64,000 bases of DNA, from contig NZ_WUEY01000025.1 of assembly GCF_010668395.1 (NCBI RefSeq), positions 1-64,000 on the forward strand, read 5' to 3'. The stretch is from Martinezella lusitana (GTDB lineage: Bacteria; Pseudomonadota; Alphaproteobacteria; Rhizobiales; Rhizobiaceae). Of the stretch, positions 43,007-52,085 are shown piece by piece. A model generated the notes under the pieces. It was not told the origin of the DNA. It worked only from the letters and a program-made list of their open reading frames with translations, and did not search any database. A program made the translations under genes and the position numbers. Each line of letters starts with the position of its first letter. Position 1 is the first letter of the stretch.

Positions 43007-43768
43007 CTAGACGACCGTTTCGCCACCATCGACGACAAGGATCTGTCCCGTCATGTAGGAGGAACGATCGGAAACGAGGAACAGGATCGGTTCTGCGATT
43101 TCCGAAACGTCGGCCCATCGTCCGAGCGGCACCTTATCGGCGATATAGCTTTCAATCGCGCTGCGTCCGCCCATCTGTGCGATGAACGGTGCATTGAACG
43201 GCGTGTCGACCCAGCCGGGGCAAAGCGCGTTGACGCGGATGCCGAAGCGCGCATAGTCGCCCGCCATCTGCTTGGTCATGGCGATGACAGCGTGCTTGGA
43301 CGTTGTGTAGGCGATCATCTCGCGGTCGTAGAGTACGCCCGAAGAAGACGAGGTGTTGAGAATGACGCCCTTGCCCGCCTGTTTCATGATCGGCATCACG
43401 AGCCGCGAAGCCATGAAATGCGCGCGGACATTCAGGTTCCAGGATGTGTCGAAGCCTGCGACTGCGACGTCTTCCAGATTGCCTGCAACCTGCGAGCCCG
43501 CATGATTGTGCAGGATGTCGATCCGGCCATGACGCGCCGCAACCGCGGCTATTCCCGCTTCAAGCGCCAGATCATCCATGACGTCGACAACAAGGCTCTC
43601 GGCACTGTTGCCGGCCGCGGCAATCTGGCTCACGGTCTCCTCGGCATTTGCCAGGTCGATGTCGGCGACGACCACATGCGCGCCTTCACGCGCCATGATG
43701 AGCGCGCCGGCGCGGCCGATACCGGAGCCGGCTCCGGTGACGATTGCGACGCGATCCTTGAGTATCAT
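43007..43768 (-). CDS. short-chain dehydrogenase/reductase
   Basis: 253 aa classical SDR. NAD(P)-binding TGAGSGIGRAGALI, the Asn in HNHAGSQVAG (NNAG variant, with HNHAG), catalytic Ser/Tyr/Lys in NTSSSSGVLY and YTTSKHAVIAMTKQ, and the C-terminal DVSEIAEPILFLVSDRSSYMTGQILVVDGG. An acidic residue after strand 2 (VADIDLANAEE) indicates NAD preference. It is the last gene of the polyamine-type transporter operon, 13 bp after the second permease, so it probably acts on the imported substrate or a product of it. Confidence 0.9.
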   Translation of the reverse strand: MILKDRVAIVTGAGSGIGRAGALIMAREGAHVVVADIDLANAEETVSQIAAAGNSAESLVVDVMDDLALEAGIAAVAARHGRIDILHNHAGSQVAGNLEDVAVAGFDTSWNLNVRAHFMASRLVMPIMKQAGKGVILNTSSSSGVLYDREMIAYTTSKHAVIAMTKQMAGDYARFGIRVNALCPGWVDTPFNAPFIAQMGGRSAIESYIADKVPLGRWADVSEIAEPILFLVSDRSSYMTGQILVVDGGETVV

Positions 43769-43781
43769 GAAATTTCCCCGG

Positions 43782-44594
43782 TCAGTTTGTCGTTGTCTTT
43801 TCGCGCATCAGGAAGCGCGCGATGAAAATGAGGGCGAGCGAGGCAATCAGCACCATCGTCGCGATCGCATTGATTTCCGGCGTCACGCCGCGGCGGATGG
43901 AGGCGAAGACATAGATCGGCAGCGTCGTGTTCGAGCCGGCAACGAAGAAAGCGATGATGAAGTCGTCGAAGGAAAAGGTGAAGGCGAGCAGGAATCCAGC
44001 GAGGATCGACGGCATGATCTGTGGCAGGACGATCTGACGGAAGGTGGTCAGCGGCGTGGCATAGAGATCGCTGGAGGCCTCGACGATATCGCGCCCGAGG
44101 CTGGCAATGCGCGCCTTCACGATCATCGTCACCAGTGCCATGGTGAAAAGGCCGTGCGCCGCGATGATCGAGCCATAGCCGAGTGCGAATTTCGGCGGCT
44201 GGTCGCCCGGCCAGACGGCAGCGATCAACGGATTGATGACGCCGAAGACCTCGACCAGCGCCACCAGCGTCGCAATGCCGATGACGACGCCGGGAACGAC
44301 GATCGCCGCGGCAAAGAGCCCGTCGAAAACAGCGCGGGTGCGGGAACCGAGCCGTTCCAGGCCGATTGCCGCCATCGTGCCGAAGATCGCCGCCAGCGCC
44401 GCACTGGTAGACGCGATGATGAGGCTGTTCTGCAGCGCTTCCATCAGGAAGGTGTTTGACAGCGCACGGCCGTACCATTGCGTCGAGAAGCCGGTAAACT
44501 CGCTCGCATTGCGGCCGGCATTGAAGGAGAACAGCACGACGAGCGCGATCGGCGTATAGAGGAACAGATAGACGAAGGTGACGAGCGCGCGCAT
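43782..44594 (-). CDS. PotC-like ABC transporter permease
   Basis: 270 aa, about six TM helices, with the binding-protein-dependent permease EAA loop in EASSDLYATPLTTFRQIVLPQIMPSILAGF. PotC type: the first TM (FVYLFLYTPIALVVLFSF) and NTTLPIYVFASIRRGVTPEINAIATMVL are characteristic. Its start overlaps the preceding permease stop (TGATG). Imports a polyamine-like or opine-like compound. Confidence 0.92.
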   Translation of the reverse strand: MRALVTFVYLFLYTPIALVVLFSFNAGRNASEFTGFSTQWYGRALSNTFLMEALQNSLIIASTSAALAAIFGTMAAIGLERLGSRTRAVFDGLFAAAIVVPGVVIGIATLVALVEVFGVINPLIAAVWPGDQPPKFALGYGSIIAAHGLFTMALVTMIVKARIASLGRDIVEASSDLYATPLTTFRQIVLPQIMPSILAGFLLAFTFSFDDFIIAFFVAGSNTTLPIYVFASIRRGVTPEINAIATMVLIASLALIFIARFLMREKTTTN

Positions 44595-45460
44595 CAGACG
44601 AGATCCACCTGGCGAGTGCCCGCAACGCGCCAGGCGATGCGCATGGCGACAAGCAATACGATGACGACAACGGCAACCAGGGTCACGGCGATTGCCGATC
44701 CGAACGGCCAGTTGCGCGACTGCAGGAAGAGATCGACAAGCGCGTTGCCGATGAAGAACACCTTGCCGCCGCCGAGCAGCTGCGGGATGAGATATTCGCC
44801 CAACAGCAGGATCGTCACCAGCGCCACGCCGGTCATCACACCCGGCAATGACAGCGGCAGCGTAATGCCGAAGAAGGTCGAGATGGGCTTGGCGCCGAGA
44901 TCGGCGGATGCCTCGAGCAGCCGGCGGTCGAGCTTTTCGAGGCTGACATAGATCGGCATGATCATCAGCGGCAGATAGCCGTAGACGATGCCGAGCAGCA
45001 CCGCGCCCGGCGTGTTGATGAGCCTGACGTTTTCGATGCCGAAGAATTCGAGGAGGTGCGGAATGCCGCGTGCGCCGAGCAGGTACATCCAGGCATAGGT
45101 TCGCACGAGGAGGCTGGTCCAGAAGGGAACGACGACAAGCGAAACGAGCAGCAGGCGACGTTGCGGACTTGCCTTGACGGCCAGATAATAGGCGACCGGA
45201 TAGGCGACGAGCAGGCAGGCGGCCGCGCCGATCGGCGCGAGGATCAGCGTATTGACGAAGGCTGTCGCCCGTGCGCCGAGATTGGCGAATTGCTCAAAGG
45301 TGAACGCGGCCTGATAGCCGCCTTCCGGAGCACGCTCGCCAAAGGCGAAGACGATGATGGCGATGAAGGGGAGCACCAGGAAGACGAAAAGCCAGAGACT
45401 TGCCGGACCGACGAGGGCAGCGGTGACAAGGCGCCGTTTGGTGGCAGGGTTAAGGGGCAT
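44594..45460 (-). CDS. PotB-like ABC transporter permease
   Basis: 288 aa, start at 45460 (MPLNPATKRRLVTAALVG); the upstream extension to 45493 lacks a ribosome site. About six TM helices, EAA loop LDRRLLEASADLGAKPISTFFGITLPLSLPGVMTG. Partner of the PotC-like permease, with which it overlaps by 1 bp. Confidence 0.92.
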   Translation of the reverse strand: MPLNPATKRRLVTAALVGPASLWLFVFLVLPFIAIIVFAFGERAPEGGYQAAFTFEQFANLGARATAFVNTLILAPIGAAACLLVAYPVAYYLAVKASPQRRLLLVSLVVVPFWTSLLVRTYAWMYLLGARGIPHLLEFFGIENVRLINTPGAVLLGIVYGYLPLMIMPIYVSLEKLDRRLLEASADLGAKPISTFFGITLPLSLPGVMTGVALVTILLLGEYLIPQLLGGGKVFFIGNALVDLFLQSRNWPFGSAIAVTLVAVVVIVLLVAMRIAWRVAGTRQVDLV

Positions 45461-45544
45461 CGAGAGTTCTTTATCCGCCGATTCGGAAAGCAAGGCCGGT
45501 CCCGTGCTGCCAACGCAGCAGGGACCGGAGTTGGGTAGAGGCGA

Positions 45545-46708
45545 TCAGGCCGATTTGAAGCGCGCCATCAGTTCGGCGCGGCTCGGATCGGTGAGCGTTA
45601 CGGCGGCGCCGAATTCCAGCGGCGTCAGCGAGGCTTCATCCGGATAGACGATCTTGTTCGACGTAATCTCCTTCGGCAGCAGCGCGATGACGCGGCTGTC
45701 GGTGGTCGGCGCGCCGTTGGCGATGTGCTCCTTCACCGCATTCTTCGGGTCCATGAGATAGTTGAGCAGGGCATAACCGGCGGGCTTGTTCGGCGCATCC
45801 TTCGGGATCGCATAATAGTCGGTCCAGATCTCGCCGCCGTCCTTGCCGAGCACATAGGCAAGTTCGGGCATGTCGCGGTTGAGCTGTGCGCCGTCATTGG
45901 TCCAGCACATGGTCAGCCAGGCATCCGTCGAACGCATCGATGGCTGGTAGTCGGAATTGATGGCGAAGAGATGCGGCTTGACCTTGATCAGCAGTTCTTC
46001 GGCCTTGGCAAGCTCTTCCGGCTTGATCGAGTTGAAATCATAGCCGAGAGAAACGAGAGCGCTGCCGATGGTGGTCAGCTGATAGTCATGCACCATGGCG
46101 CGGCCATCGGCTTCCGTCTGGGCGATTTCGAAGAAGTCCTTCCAGCTTGAAAGCTTCGTCTTGATCTTCGAGGTGTTGACGGAAAAGCCCGTCGTGCCCC
46201 AATTCTTCGGCACGGCATACGTCTTTCCGTCGATCTGCCCTTCCTTGGTGAAACGCGGGCTTTCGGTTGCCTGGCTGAAGTTCGGGATCTTCGAAAGATC
46301 GAGCTCCTCGATCAGACCAAGCTTGTGATAGGTCGAAATCGTGTAGTTCGTCGGTACGTACAGAGACCAGCCGGACGCGCCTGCCTGCAGTTTCGCGAGC
46401 ATTTCCTCGTTCGAACCGAAGACGTTGACCTCGACGGCGACGCCGGTCGCGGCCTTGAAGTTCTCGAAAGTTGCGGGATCGTGATAGTTCGGCCAGGTGG
46501 CGATCGACATCTGCGTGCCGAGTTCGCCCGCGGCATAGGCGGGGGTCGAAAGCGCGCCCGGGAAACGTGACAGGACCGCCGTCGCAAGACCGAGGCCGGT
46601 CACGCCCAGGAAGTGACGACGGCTGACGGAGCCGCGCTTCAGGCGCATGAATTCATCCATGAAGCCTTCGGCGGAGATGGGGAGATTGTCCTTATAATCC
46701 TTGCTCAT
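45545..46708 (-). CDS. PotD-like ABC transporter solute-binding protein with Tat signal
   Basis: 387 aa. The leader contains a twin-arginine motif (SVSRRHFLGVTGLGLATAVLS), with cleavage near AYAAGELG, so folded export through Tat is expected. The mature protein has PotD/family 1-type features: MSIATWPNYHDPATFENFKAATGVAVEVNVFGSNEEMLAKLQAG, YTISTYHKLGLIEELDLSKIPNF, AVPKNWGTTGFSVNT. It binds the substrate of the importer, possibly a polyamine or related cation. Located between the ATPase and permease genes. Confidence 0.92.
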   Translation of the reverse strand: MSKDYKDNLPISAEGFMDEFMRLKRGSVSRRHFLGVTGLGLATAVLSRFPGALSTPAYAAGELGTQMSIATWPNYHDPATFENFKAATGVAVEVNVFGSNEEMLAKLQAGASGWSLYVPTNYTISTYHKLGLIEELDLSKIPNFSQATESPRFTKEGQIDGKTYAVPKNWGTTGFSVNTSKIKTKLSSWKDFFEIAQTEADGRAMVHDYQLTTIGSALVSLGYDFNSIKPEELAKAEELLIKVKPHLFAINSDYQPSMRSTDAWLTMCWTNDGAQLNRDMPELAYVLGKDGGEIWTDYYAIPKDAPNKPAGYALLNYLMDPKNAVKEHIANGAPTTDSRVIALLPKEITSNKIVYPDEASLTPLEFGAAVTLTDPSRAELMARFKSA

Positions 46709-46728
46709 GATGCTGTTCCCTTTTTGGT

Positions 46729-47868
46729 TTATGCATTCGATGCTGGAAAGACATGTAAGGCTGTGGGGTCGAAACCGAGGAAAACCTGTTCGCCCGGCCC
46801 AACGAGATCGCTTTCGTTCATGCTGCGGCGATCCGAAGTGATGAGGAAATCGCCCAGTCCGGGGACGGTCACCGCATATTCCGCGGATGACCCCAGGAAG
46901 ATGCGATGCGTGACCGTGCCTTTGAGAGACAAGCCCGAGGTCGCCATCTCGCGGCTCAGATGGATTGCCTCCGGCCGCAGCGCGGCAATCGCTGCCCCCG
47001 GCGCTAGGCGCTTGCCGGCCGAAATCGCCGAGCCGTCGGCAAGGCGAAGCGTTTCGCCGTCTGCCTCCATCGTCGCCTCTATGCGGTTCGTCTTGCCGAC
47101 GAAATCGGCGACGAAGAGGTCGGCGGGGCGGTCGTAGACTTCCTGCGGCGTTCCGAGCTGGCGGATGCGGCCCGCGCTCATGACGCAGACGATATCGGCC
47201 ATCGACAGCGCTTCCTCCTGGTCATGGGTGACGAGAACGAAGGTGATGCCAAGCTCGCGCTGCAGCGTTTGCAACTCGATCTGCATGGCCGAGCGCAGTT
47301 TCTTGTCGAGTGCGGCGAGCGGCTCATCGAGCAGGAGCACGGAGGGACGATTGACGATGGCACGCGCCAGCGCGACGCGCTGCTGCTGGCCGCCGGACAT
47401 TTCGTGGATGCGGCGCTTGGCGAAACCACCGAGGCGAACCATATCGAGCGCTTCGGCGACCCGCCGGTCGATCTCGGAGGCTTTGACCCTGGGGCGCATC
47501 TGTTTCAGCCCGTAGGCGACATTCTGCTCGACGTTGAAATGTGGAAACAGCGCGTAGTGCTGGAACACCATGTTGACCGGACGCCGGTAGGCCGGGACAC
47601 CGTTCATCTCGCGCCCATCGATCAGCACCGTGCCTTCGCTCGGCTGCTCGAAGCCGCCGATCATGCGCAGGCACGTCGTCTTCCCGCAGCCGGAAGGCCC
47701 GAGAAGCGCCAGGAATGCGCCCTTGGGCACATTGAGGTTGATGTCCGTTACGGCGGTCACGGCGCCATAGGCCTTCGTGACCGAACGGAATTCGATATCG
47801 TTCGTTGAAGCGGATGCCACGTCTGTTCCCTGCGGTTGGTCGGCAGTCTTTCCCTGCCTTATTGCCAC
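46729..47868 (-). CDS. PotA-like ABC transporter ATP-binding protein
   Basis: 379 aa from a GTG start at 47868. Walker A GPSGCGKTTCLRMIGGFE, signature MSGGQQQRVALARAI, Walker B VLLLDEPLAALDKKL, plus a C-terminal TOBE domain (from about residue 280) typical of PotA/MalK-type ATPases. It is the first gene of the operon ATPase / binding protein / PotB / PotC / SDR. A divergent LuxR regulator lies 137 bp away. Confidence 0.93.
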   Translation of the reverse strand: MAIRQGKTADQPQGTDVASASTNDIEFRSVTKAYGAVTAVTDINLNVPKGAFLALLGPSGCGKTTCLRMIGGFEQPSEGTVLIDGREMNGVPAYRRPVNMVFQHYALFPHFNVEQNVAYGLKQMRPRVKASEIDRRVAEALDMVRLGGFAKRRIHEMSGGQQQRVALARAIVNRPSVLLLDEPLAALDKKLRSAMQIELQTLQRELGITFVLVTHDQEEALSMADIVCVMSAGRIRQLGTPQEVYDRPADLFVADFVGKTNRIEATMEADGETLRLADGSAISAGKRLAPGAAIAALRPEAIHLSREMATSGLSLKGTVTHRIFLGSSAEYAVTVPGLGDFLITSDRRSMNESDLVGPGEQVFLGFDPTALHVFPASNA

Positions 47869-48005
47869 CGTCGTTAAGGAAAGAGTAAGCCTGAGCTTCT
47901 TGCGAGGTATATACCCCGAAAGAGGTATTTTCGTGCAGAATGCTTCATGGAAGGTGTATATAGGGCTGCGCTTGTTGGCGCGGGGCGGCAGAGGGGATCC
48001 GTCAT

Positions 48006-48818
48006 ATGAGCACCGACCTTGAAGGGCTGTTTACCGCCCTCAACGCCACGATCGGCAAATCGGCGATGGCGGATGCCGAGTTCGGAGAGACCTTTCGCCA
48101 GATGATGGCGGCGCTGGTGCGGTTCGACTACGTGGTCGTCTTCGCCTATCGCGGCAAGGAGAGGCCGATCGACCTCTACAGTACCTTCGACCGCGACGAG
48201 CATATCGTCTTCGTCACGCTCTATCAGGCCGGTCCCTATCTGCTCGATCCCTTCTACCACACGGCGCGCGGCCGCCGCGAGGGCGTACTCAGGATGCGGG
48301 AACTGGCGCCGGATCGGTTCTTCTCCAGCGAGTACTACCGGACTTATTACGTTCAGACGGGACTTGCCGAGGAAATCGGCTTCTTTGTCAATGCTGACGA
48401 TGACATCACCATCGTCCTGTCGTTGATGCGGCGCGAGGAGACCGGTGTATTCCCGCCTGCGGAATTCATGACGCTGAAGAAGGTCGAGCCGCTCGTTGCA
48501 ACCATGGTCAGGCACTATTGGTCCGGCCTTGCTTCGCGCTTCGATGCGCAATTGGCTGATGGCAGCAGGGCGAGGCGCAAGCCGGGTCAGAGCGAAACCG
48601 TCCCGCCAGCCGAAGCCGTCTGGCGGGATCTCAATCTGACGAGCCGGGAGACTTCCATCGTCGAGCTCGTCCTGCAGGGGCATTCGTCGGAATCGATCGG
48701 ACTGAAGCTCAATATCTCTACGGGTACGGTGAAGGTCCATCGGCGCAACGTCTATCGCAAGCTCGGCATTTCCTCACAGACCCAGCTGCTTTCATTGTAC
48801 CTCAAGAACCTCGCATAG
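48006..48818 (+). CDS. LuxR-family transcriptional regulator
   Basis: 270 aa. The first 190 residues form a variable helical/beta sensor without the autoinducer-binding signature of classical LuxR. The C-terminus has a LuxR/FixJ HTH (LNLTSRETSIVELVLQGHSSESIGLKLNISTGTVKVHRRNVYRKLGISSQTQLLSLYL). It is divergent from the polyamine-type transporter operon and so likely controls it in response to the substrate. Confidence 0.85.
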   Translation: MSTDLEGLFTALNATIGKSAMADAEFGETFRQMMAALVRFDYVVVFAYRGKERPIDLYSTFDRDEHIVFVTLYQAGPYLLDPFYHTARGRREGVLRMRELAPDRFFSSEYYRTYYVQTGLAEEIGFFVNADDDITIVLSLMRREETGVFPPAEFMTLKKVEPLVATMVRHYWSGLASRFDAQLADGSRARRKPGQSETVPPAEAVWRDLNLTSRETSIVELVLQGHSSESIGLKLNISTGTVKVHRRNVYRKLGISSQTQLLSLYLKNLA

Positions 48819-48830
48819 CGTTGCCGAGAT

Positions 48831-49115
48831 CTAGCCTTGGATGCAGGCACCGCGTCCTTCCCTCGAGAGAAGCCTAAGCCACGGTCCACAGTGAAAGAGG
48901 CTCATGAGCAGATACATCGGCACCATTCCGCCAAGCATCGAGCCGTCATGCGCCGAGCAGATCATGTCGCCGTCCGCGCCATAGGCCGACAGCGCCATCA
49001 TGAGGGCGAAGCTCGGCGCGGCTGCCAGAGACAGCCAGCGGCCGGCAATGGCGGGCAGGGCAGGGACGGCGGAATGTCCGCCGGCCCTTTCCCCGATTTC
49101 AGATGAACGGGACAT
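48831..49115 (-). CDS. small membrane protein of unknown function
   Basis: 94 aa with two hydrophobic segments (WLSLAAAPSFALMMALSAYG and MLGGMVPMYLLMSLFHCGPWLRLL). Three cysteines, one beside a histidine (FHCGPW). Its start overlaps the stop of the DUF899 gene by 1 bp (TGATG), so the two are co-translated. No recognised domain. Confidence 0.6.
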   Translation of the reverse strand: MSRSSEIGERAGGHSAVPALPAIAGRWLSLAAAPSFALMMALSAYGADGDMICSAHDGSMLGGMVPMYLLMSLFHCGPWLRLLSREGRGACIQG

Positions 49116-49909
49116 CAGTTTGCTCCATAGCGGTCATGGTGCCGCCACCACACGCCGGTCTCGTTGCGGCCGAACGGCGCCCGGTCGAGCCACTGATACA
49201 TGCCCCACAGACCGTCGAGCCCGCGGGCATAGGACGAATAGGTGTGGTAGATGTCGCCATCCTCTATCGCGAAGGCGCTGACGCCGGGCCGGTCGCGCGT
49301 GTAGGTCGCAACGTCGGTGCCGGTCATCGATGCGATCTGCGCAACCGGGCCTTCGCTGCCGCGCAGCTCCCATTGCTGCACCGTCTTGCCTGCCAGTTCA
49401 GGCATCGGCGGCTCACGGCGGTAATTGTATTCGATGCCGCCATCGCGCTGCTCCTCCGGCGTGAACCAGACATTGAAGTCATGGTTGAAATCGCTGTTGG
49501 CCGAGGAGGCCCAGTCGAACGTCCAGCCCATGCGCTGCTTGAATTCCTTCAGTTTCATGAGGGGTGCCCGTGAGACTGCGGAGAAGGCGACATCGTGATT
49601 TTCAAGGTGGACCGCGACGCCGTTGAAGCCGTCGGCGATCGATGAGCAGGATGGGCAACCGGCGGTATAGTCCGGCCCGAACATGAAGTGATAGACGAGA
49701 AGCTGTGAGCGCCCCTTGAAGAGCGCCGAGAGCGGGACCATGCCCTTGTCCGTGTCCAGCCGATAGTCCTTCTCCACCTTCACCCAAGGCAGGTCCTGGC
49801 GCCGCGCGGCAATCTCGTCGCTGTGCCGCGTCAGTTCCTTTTCCTGCTCCAGCAGGGAAAGCCGTGCCGAAAGCCATTCATTGCGTGTTCCTGTTCTATG
49901 CATCGTCAT
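49115..49909 (-). CDS. DUF899 thioredoxin-like family protein
   Basis: 264 aa. DUF899 features: DLPWVKVEKDYRLDTDKGMVPLSALFKGRSQLLVYHFMFGP, the Cys motif GCPSCSSIADGFNG (CxxC), VAFSAVSRAPLMKLKEFKQRMGWTFDWASS, and the C-terminal DIYHTYSSYARGLDGLWGMYQWLDRAPFGRNE. The fold is thioredoxin-like with a CxxC active site, so a redox or peroxidase-type role is possible, but none is established. It is co-translated with a small membrane protein and is divergent from an HTH regulator-like protein. Confidence 0.88.
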   Translation of the reverse strand: MTMHRTGTRNEWLSARLSLLEQEKELTRHSDEIAARRQDLPWVKVEKDYRLDTDKGMVPLSALFKGRSQLLVYHFMFGPDYTAGCPSCSSIADGFNGVAVHLENHDVAFSAVSRAPLMKLKEFKQRMGWTFDWASSANSDFNHDFNVWFTPEEQRDGGIEYNYRREPPMPELAGKTVQQWELRGSEGPVAQIASMTGTDVATYTRDRPGVSAFAIEDGDIYHTYSSYARGLDGLWGMYQWLDRAPFGRNETGVWWRHHDRYGAN

Positions 49910-50029
49910 GGTTCAAATCCTCTTAACCGTCAGGTCTGTTCTTGTCGGCGCTGCGTCTTGCCTGCCGATGTGCGATAACTTACGGCTGGAGGCCGCAGGG
50001 GTGGGAGTTACAAGTGTGACGGGATTTCG

Positions 50030-51250
50030 ATGGACTCGCTGATCGTCGCGGCTGCGCAGGCGCTTGCCGCCGGCGATGCGTTGGGCGCGCTGAAGCGCGT
50101 GGCGCTGCGCGACGACGCGCCGGCGCTGGCGATCCGCGGCATCGCCATGGCGCAGCTCGGCGATCTCGTCCGCGCCAAGATGTTGTTGAAGAGTGCCGCG
50201 CGCGCCTTTGGTCCGCGCGAGGCTGTTGCCCGCGCCCGCTGCGTGGTGGCAGAGGCGGAAATCGCCCTTGTCTCGCGCGACCTCGGCTGGCCGGAAAAGG
50301 CGCTGGAGACGGCGCGCGTGGCCCTTGAAAGACATGGCGACCGCATCAATGCCGCTCACGCCCGCAATCTGCAGATACGCCGCCTGCTGCTCGTCGGCCA
50401 TCTGGACGCGGCTGAACGGGTATTGGCGAAGCTCGATCCATCGCCACTGCCGCCGGCCGCAAGGGCAAGCCATGAACTGGCCATTGCCGGCATCGCCATC
50501 CGCCGCCTGCGCATCGAGCCGGCCCGCGCCGCCTTTAAGCGGGCAGCGGAAGCGGCCGGGAAGGCCGGGATTCCTGCACTTGCCATCGAGGTGCGCGATG
50601 CGGCGCGCGTTCTCGATGCGCCGGCCGCGCGGCTGCTGGCGCAGGGCAGCGAAAGGCTGCTGTCGCTCGACGAGGTCGAGGCGCTGCTGTCTTCCGGGGC
50701 ATTGGTCGTCGATGCCTGTCGCAATGTCGTGCGTAGCGGCGGTGACGTCGTATCGCTTGCAAGTCGTCCGGTGCTTTTCGCCCTGGCGCGCGTACTGGCG
50801 GAGACGGCTCCCGCCGACGCACCGCGTGCGCTGCTGCTTTCCCGCGCGTTCCGGGCGCGCCACGCCGACGAATCCCATAGGGCGCGGCTCAGGGTCGAGG
50901 TTGGAAGACTTCGTGCGGCACTGGAACCGCTTGCCGGCATCAGCGCAACGGCGCGCGGTTTTGCGTTGATGCCGCACGGGAGCCGTGACGTCGTGGTGCT
51001 GGCGCCGCCTGTCGAGGTCGAGAATGCCTGGCTGCTCGCCCTGCTCGCGGATGGAGAGTCCTGGTCGAGTTCGGCATTGTCGATCGCGCTGTCGACAAGC
51101 CCGCGCACGGTACAGCGCGCGCTCGACGCGCTTGCGGCCGACGGGAGGGTGCAAAGTGTCGGCAATGGCCGGGCTCGACGCTGGATGATGCCGCCGGTCG
51201 TTGGCTTCCCGACAACATTGTTACTCCCCGGACCGCTGCCGAGCGACTAA
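50030..51250 (+). CDS. HTH-domain regulator with TPR-like helical repeats
   Basis: 406 aa, Ala/Arg/Leu-rich. The first 300 residues are helical and look like TPR-type repeats (ALAAGDALGALKRVALRDDAPALAIRGIAMAQLGD; ARAAFKRAAEAAGKAGIP). The C-terminus carries a winged HTH (SSSALSIALSTSPRTVQRALDALAADGRVQSVGNGRARRW). It is not a classical named family I can place. It is divergent from the DUF899 operon and is followed 48 bp later by a beta-propeller protein, so it probably controls one or both. Confidence 0.75.
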   Translation: MDSLIVAAAQALAAGDALGALKRVALRDDAPALAIRGIAMAQLGDLVRAKMLLKSAARAFGPREAVARARCVVAEAEIALVSRDLGWPEKALETARVALERHGDRINAAHARNLQIRRLLLVGHLDAAERVLAKLDPSPLPPAARASHELAIAGIAIRRLRIEPARAAFKRAAEAAGKAGIPALAIEVRDAARVLDAPAARLLAQGSERLLSLDEVEALLSSGALVVDACRNVVRSGGDVVSLASRPVLFALARVLAETAPADAPRALLLSRAFRARHADESHRARLRVEVGRLRAALEPLAGISATARGFALMPHGSRDVVVLAPPVEVENAWLLALLADGESWSSSALSIALSTSPRTVQRALDALAADGRVQSVGNGRARRWMMPPVVGFPTTLLLPGPLPSD

Positions 51251-51298
51251 GCTTTCACATCTTTGAAACTCAACCGATCCTGACCGGAGGATGGATGC

Positions 51299-51931
51299 AT
51301 GAAAAAATCCCAAGCGGAAATCATTCGCGAATACGGCCCCTTCGAAAATGCGCCCCGCGTGAACGGCGTCACCTTCGACGGGCAGCATGTCTGGTTCGCC
51401 TCGGGCGAAAAGCTGCATGCCCTGAATCCGGAGAGCGGCGCGCAGGTGCGCACCATCGATGTCGCCTCCCATGCCGGCACGGCTTTCGACGGGCGCTATC
51501 TCTATCAGATCGCCGAGGACCGGATTCACAAGCTCGATCCCGAGACAGGCCAGATACTTGCAACCATTCCCGCGCCGGGAAACGGTGGGGATTCGGGCCT
51601 TGCCTGGAGTGACGGCAGCCTGTGGGTAGGGCAACATCGCGGCCGCAAGATCTACGAGATCGACCCTGAGACCGGCGCTATCCGGCGCGCCATCGAATCC
51701 AACCGCATCGTCACCGGCGTGACCTGGGTCGATGGCGAGTTGTGGCACGGCACCTGGGAAGGCGATGAAAGCGACGTCCGCCGCATCGACCCGGTGACGG
51801 GGGAGGTGCTGGAACGGCTGGAAATGCCGGAGGGCACCGGCGTCTCCGGCCTCGAATCCGACGGCAAGAACCGTTTCTACGCCGGTGGCGGCGGCAGCGG
51901 CAAATTGCGCGCCATCCGCCGGCCACGTTGA
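51299..51931 (+). CDS. cytosolic beta-propeller (Vgb / glutamine cyclotransferase-like) protein
   Basis: 210 aa, with no signal peptide. Repeating blades of about 40 residues: VNGVTFDGQHVWFASGEKLHALNPESGAQV, TAFDGRYLYQIAEDRIHKLDPETGQIL, LAWSDGSLWVGQHRGRKIYEIDPETGAI, VTWVDGELWHGTWEGDESDVRRIDPVTGEV. This resembles the Vgb-lyase and glutaminyl-cyclotransferase-like propellers. Enzymatic activity is not evident. It has a GGAGG ribosome site and lies 48 bp after the HTH regulator. Confidence 0.78.
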   Translation: MKKSQAEIIREYGPFENAPRVNGVTFDGQHVWFASGEKLHALNPESGAQVRTIDVASHAGTAFDGRYLYQIAEDRIHKLDPETGQILATIPAPGNGGDSGLAWSDGSLWVGQHRGRKIYEIDPETGAIRRAIESNRIVTGVTWVDGELWHGTWEGDESDVRRIDPVTGEVLERLEMPEGTGVSGLESDGKNRFYAGGGGSGKLRAIRRPR

Positions 51932-52085
51932 CCGGTTACGACGCGAAGTCTCGCGCCTGAGTCCGCTGAATTGGCTTCCGGCGCAGGCTGTCGGGAATTT
52001 GTCGCATGGACGGAAGGAATTCGTTTCATGGGACCGGCCGACAGTCTAAGGGGAAGAAACGTTACACCACTAGGCGACTGGCCAA

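Noticed and set aside
47874..48740. 288-codon open frame antisense to the LuxR gene
   Set aside because: No domain, no ribosome site, and the sense gene has a clear HTH. A shadow frame.
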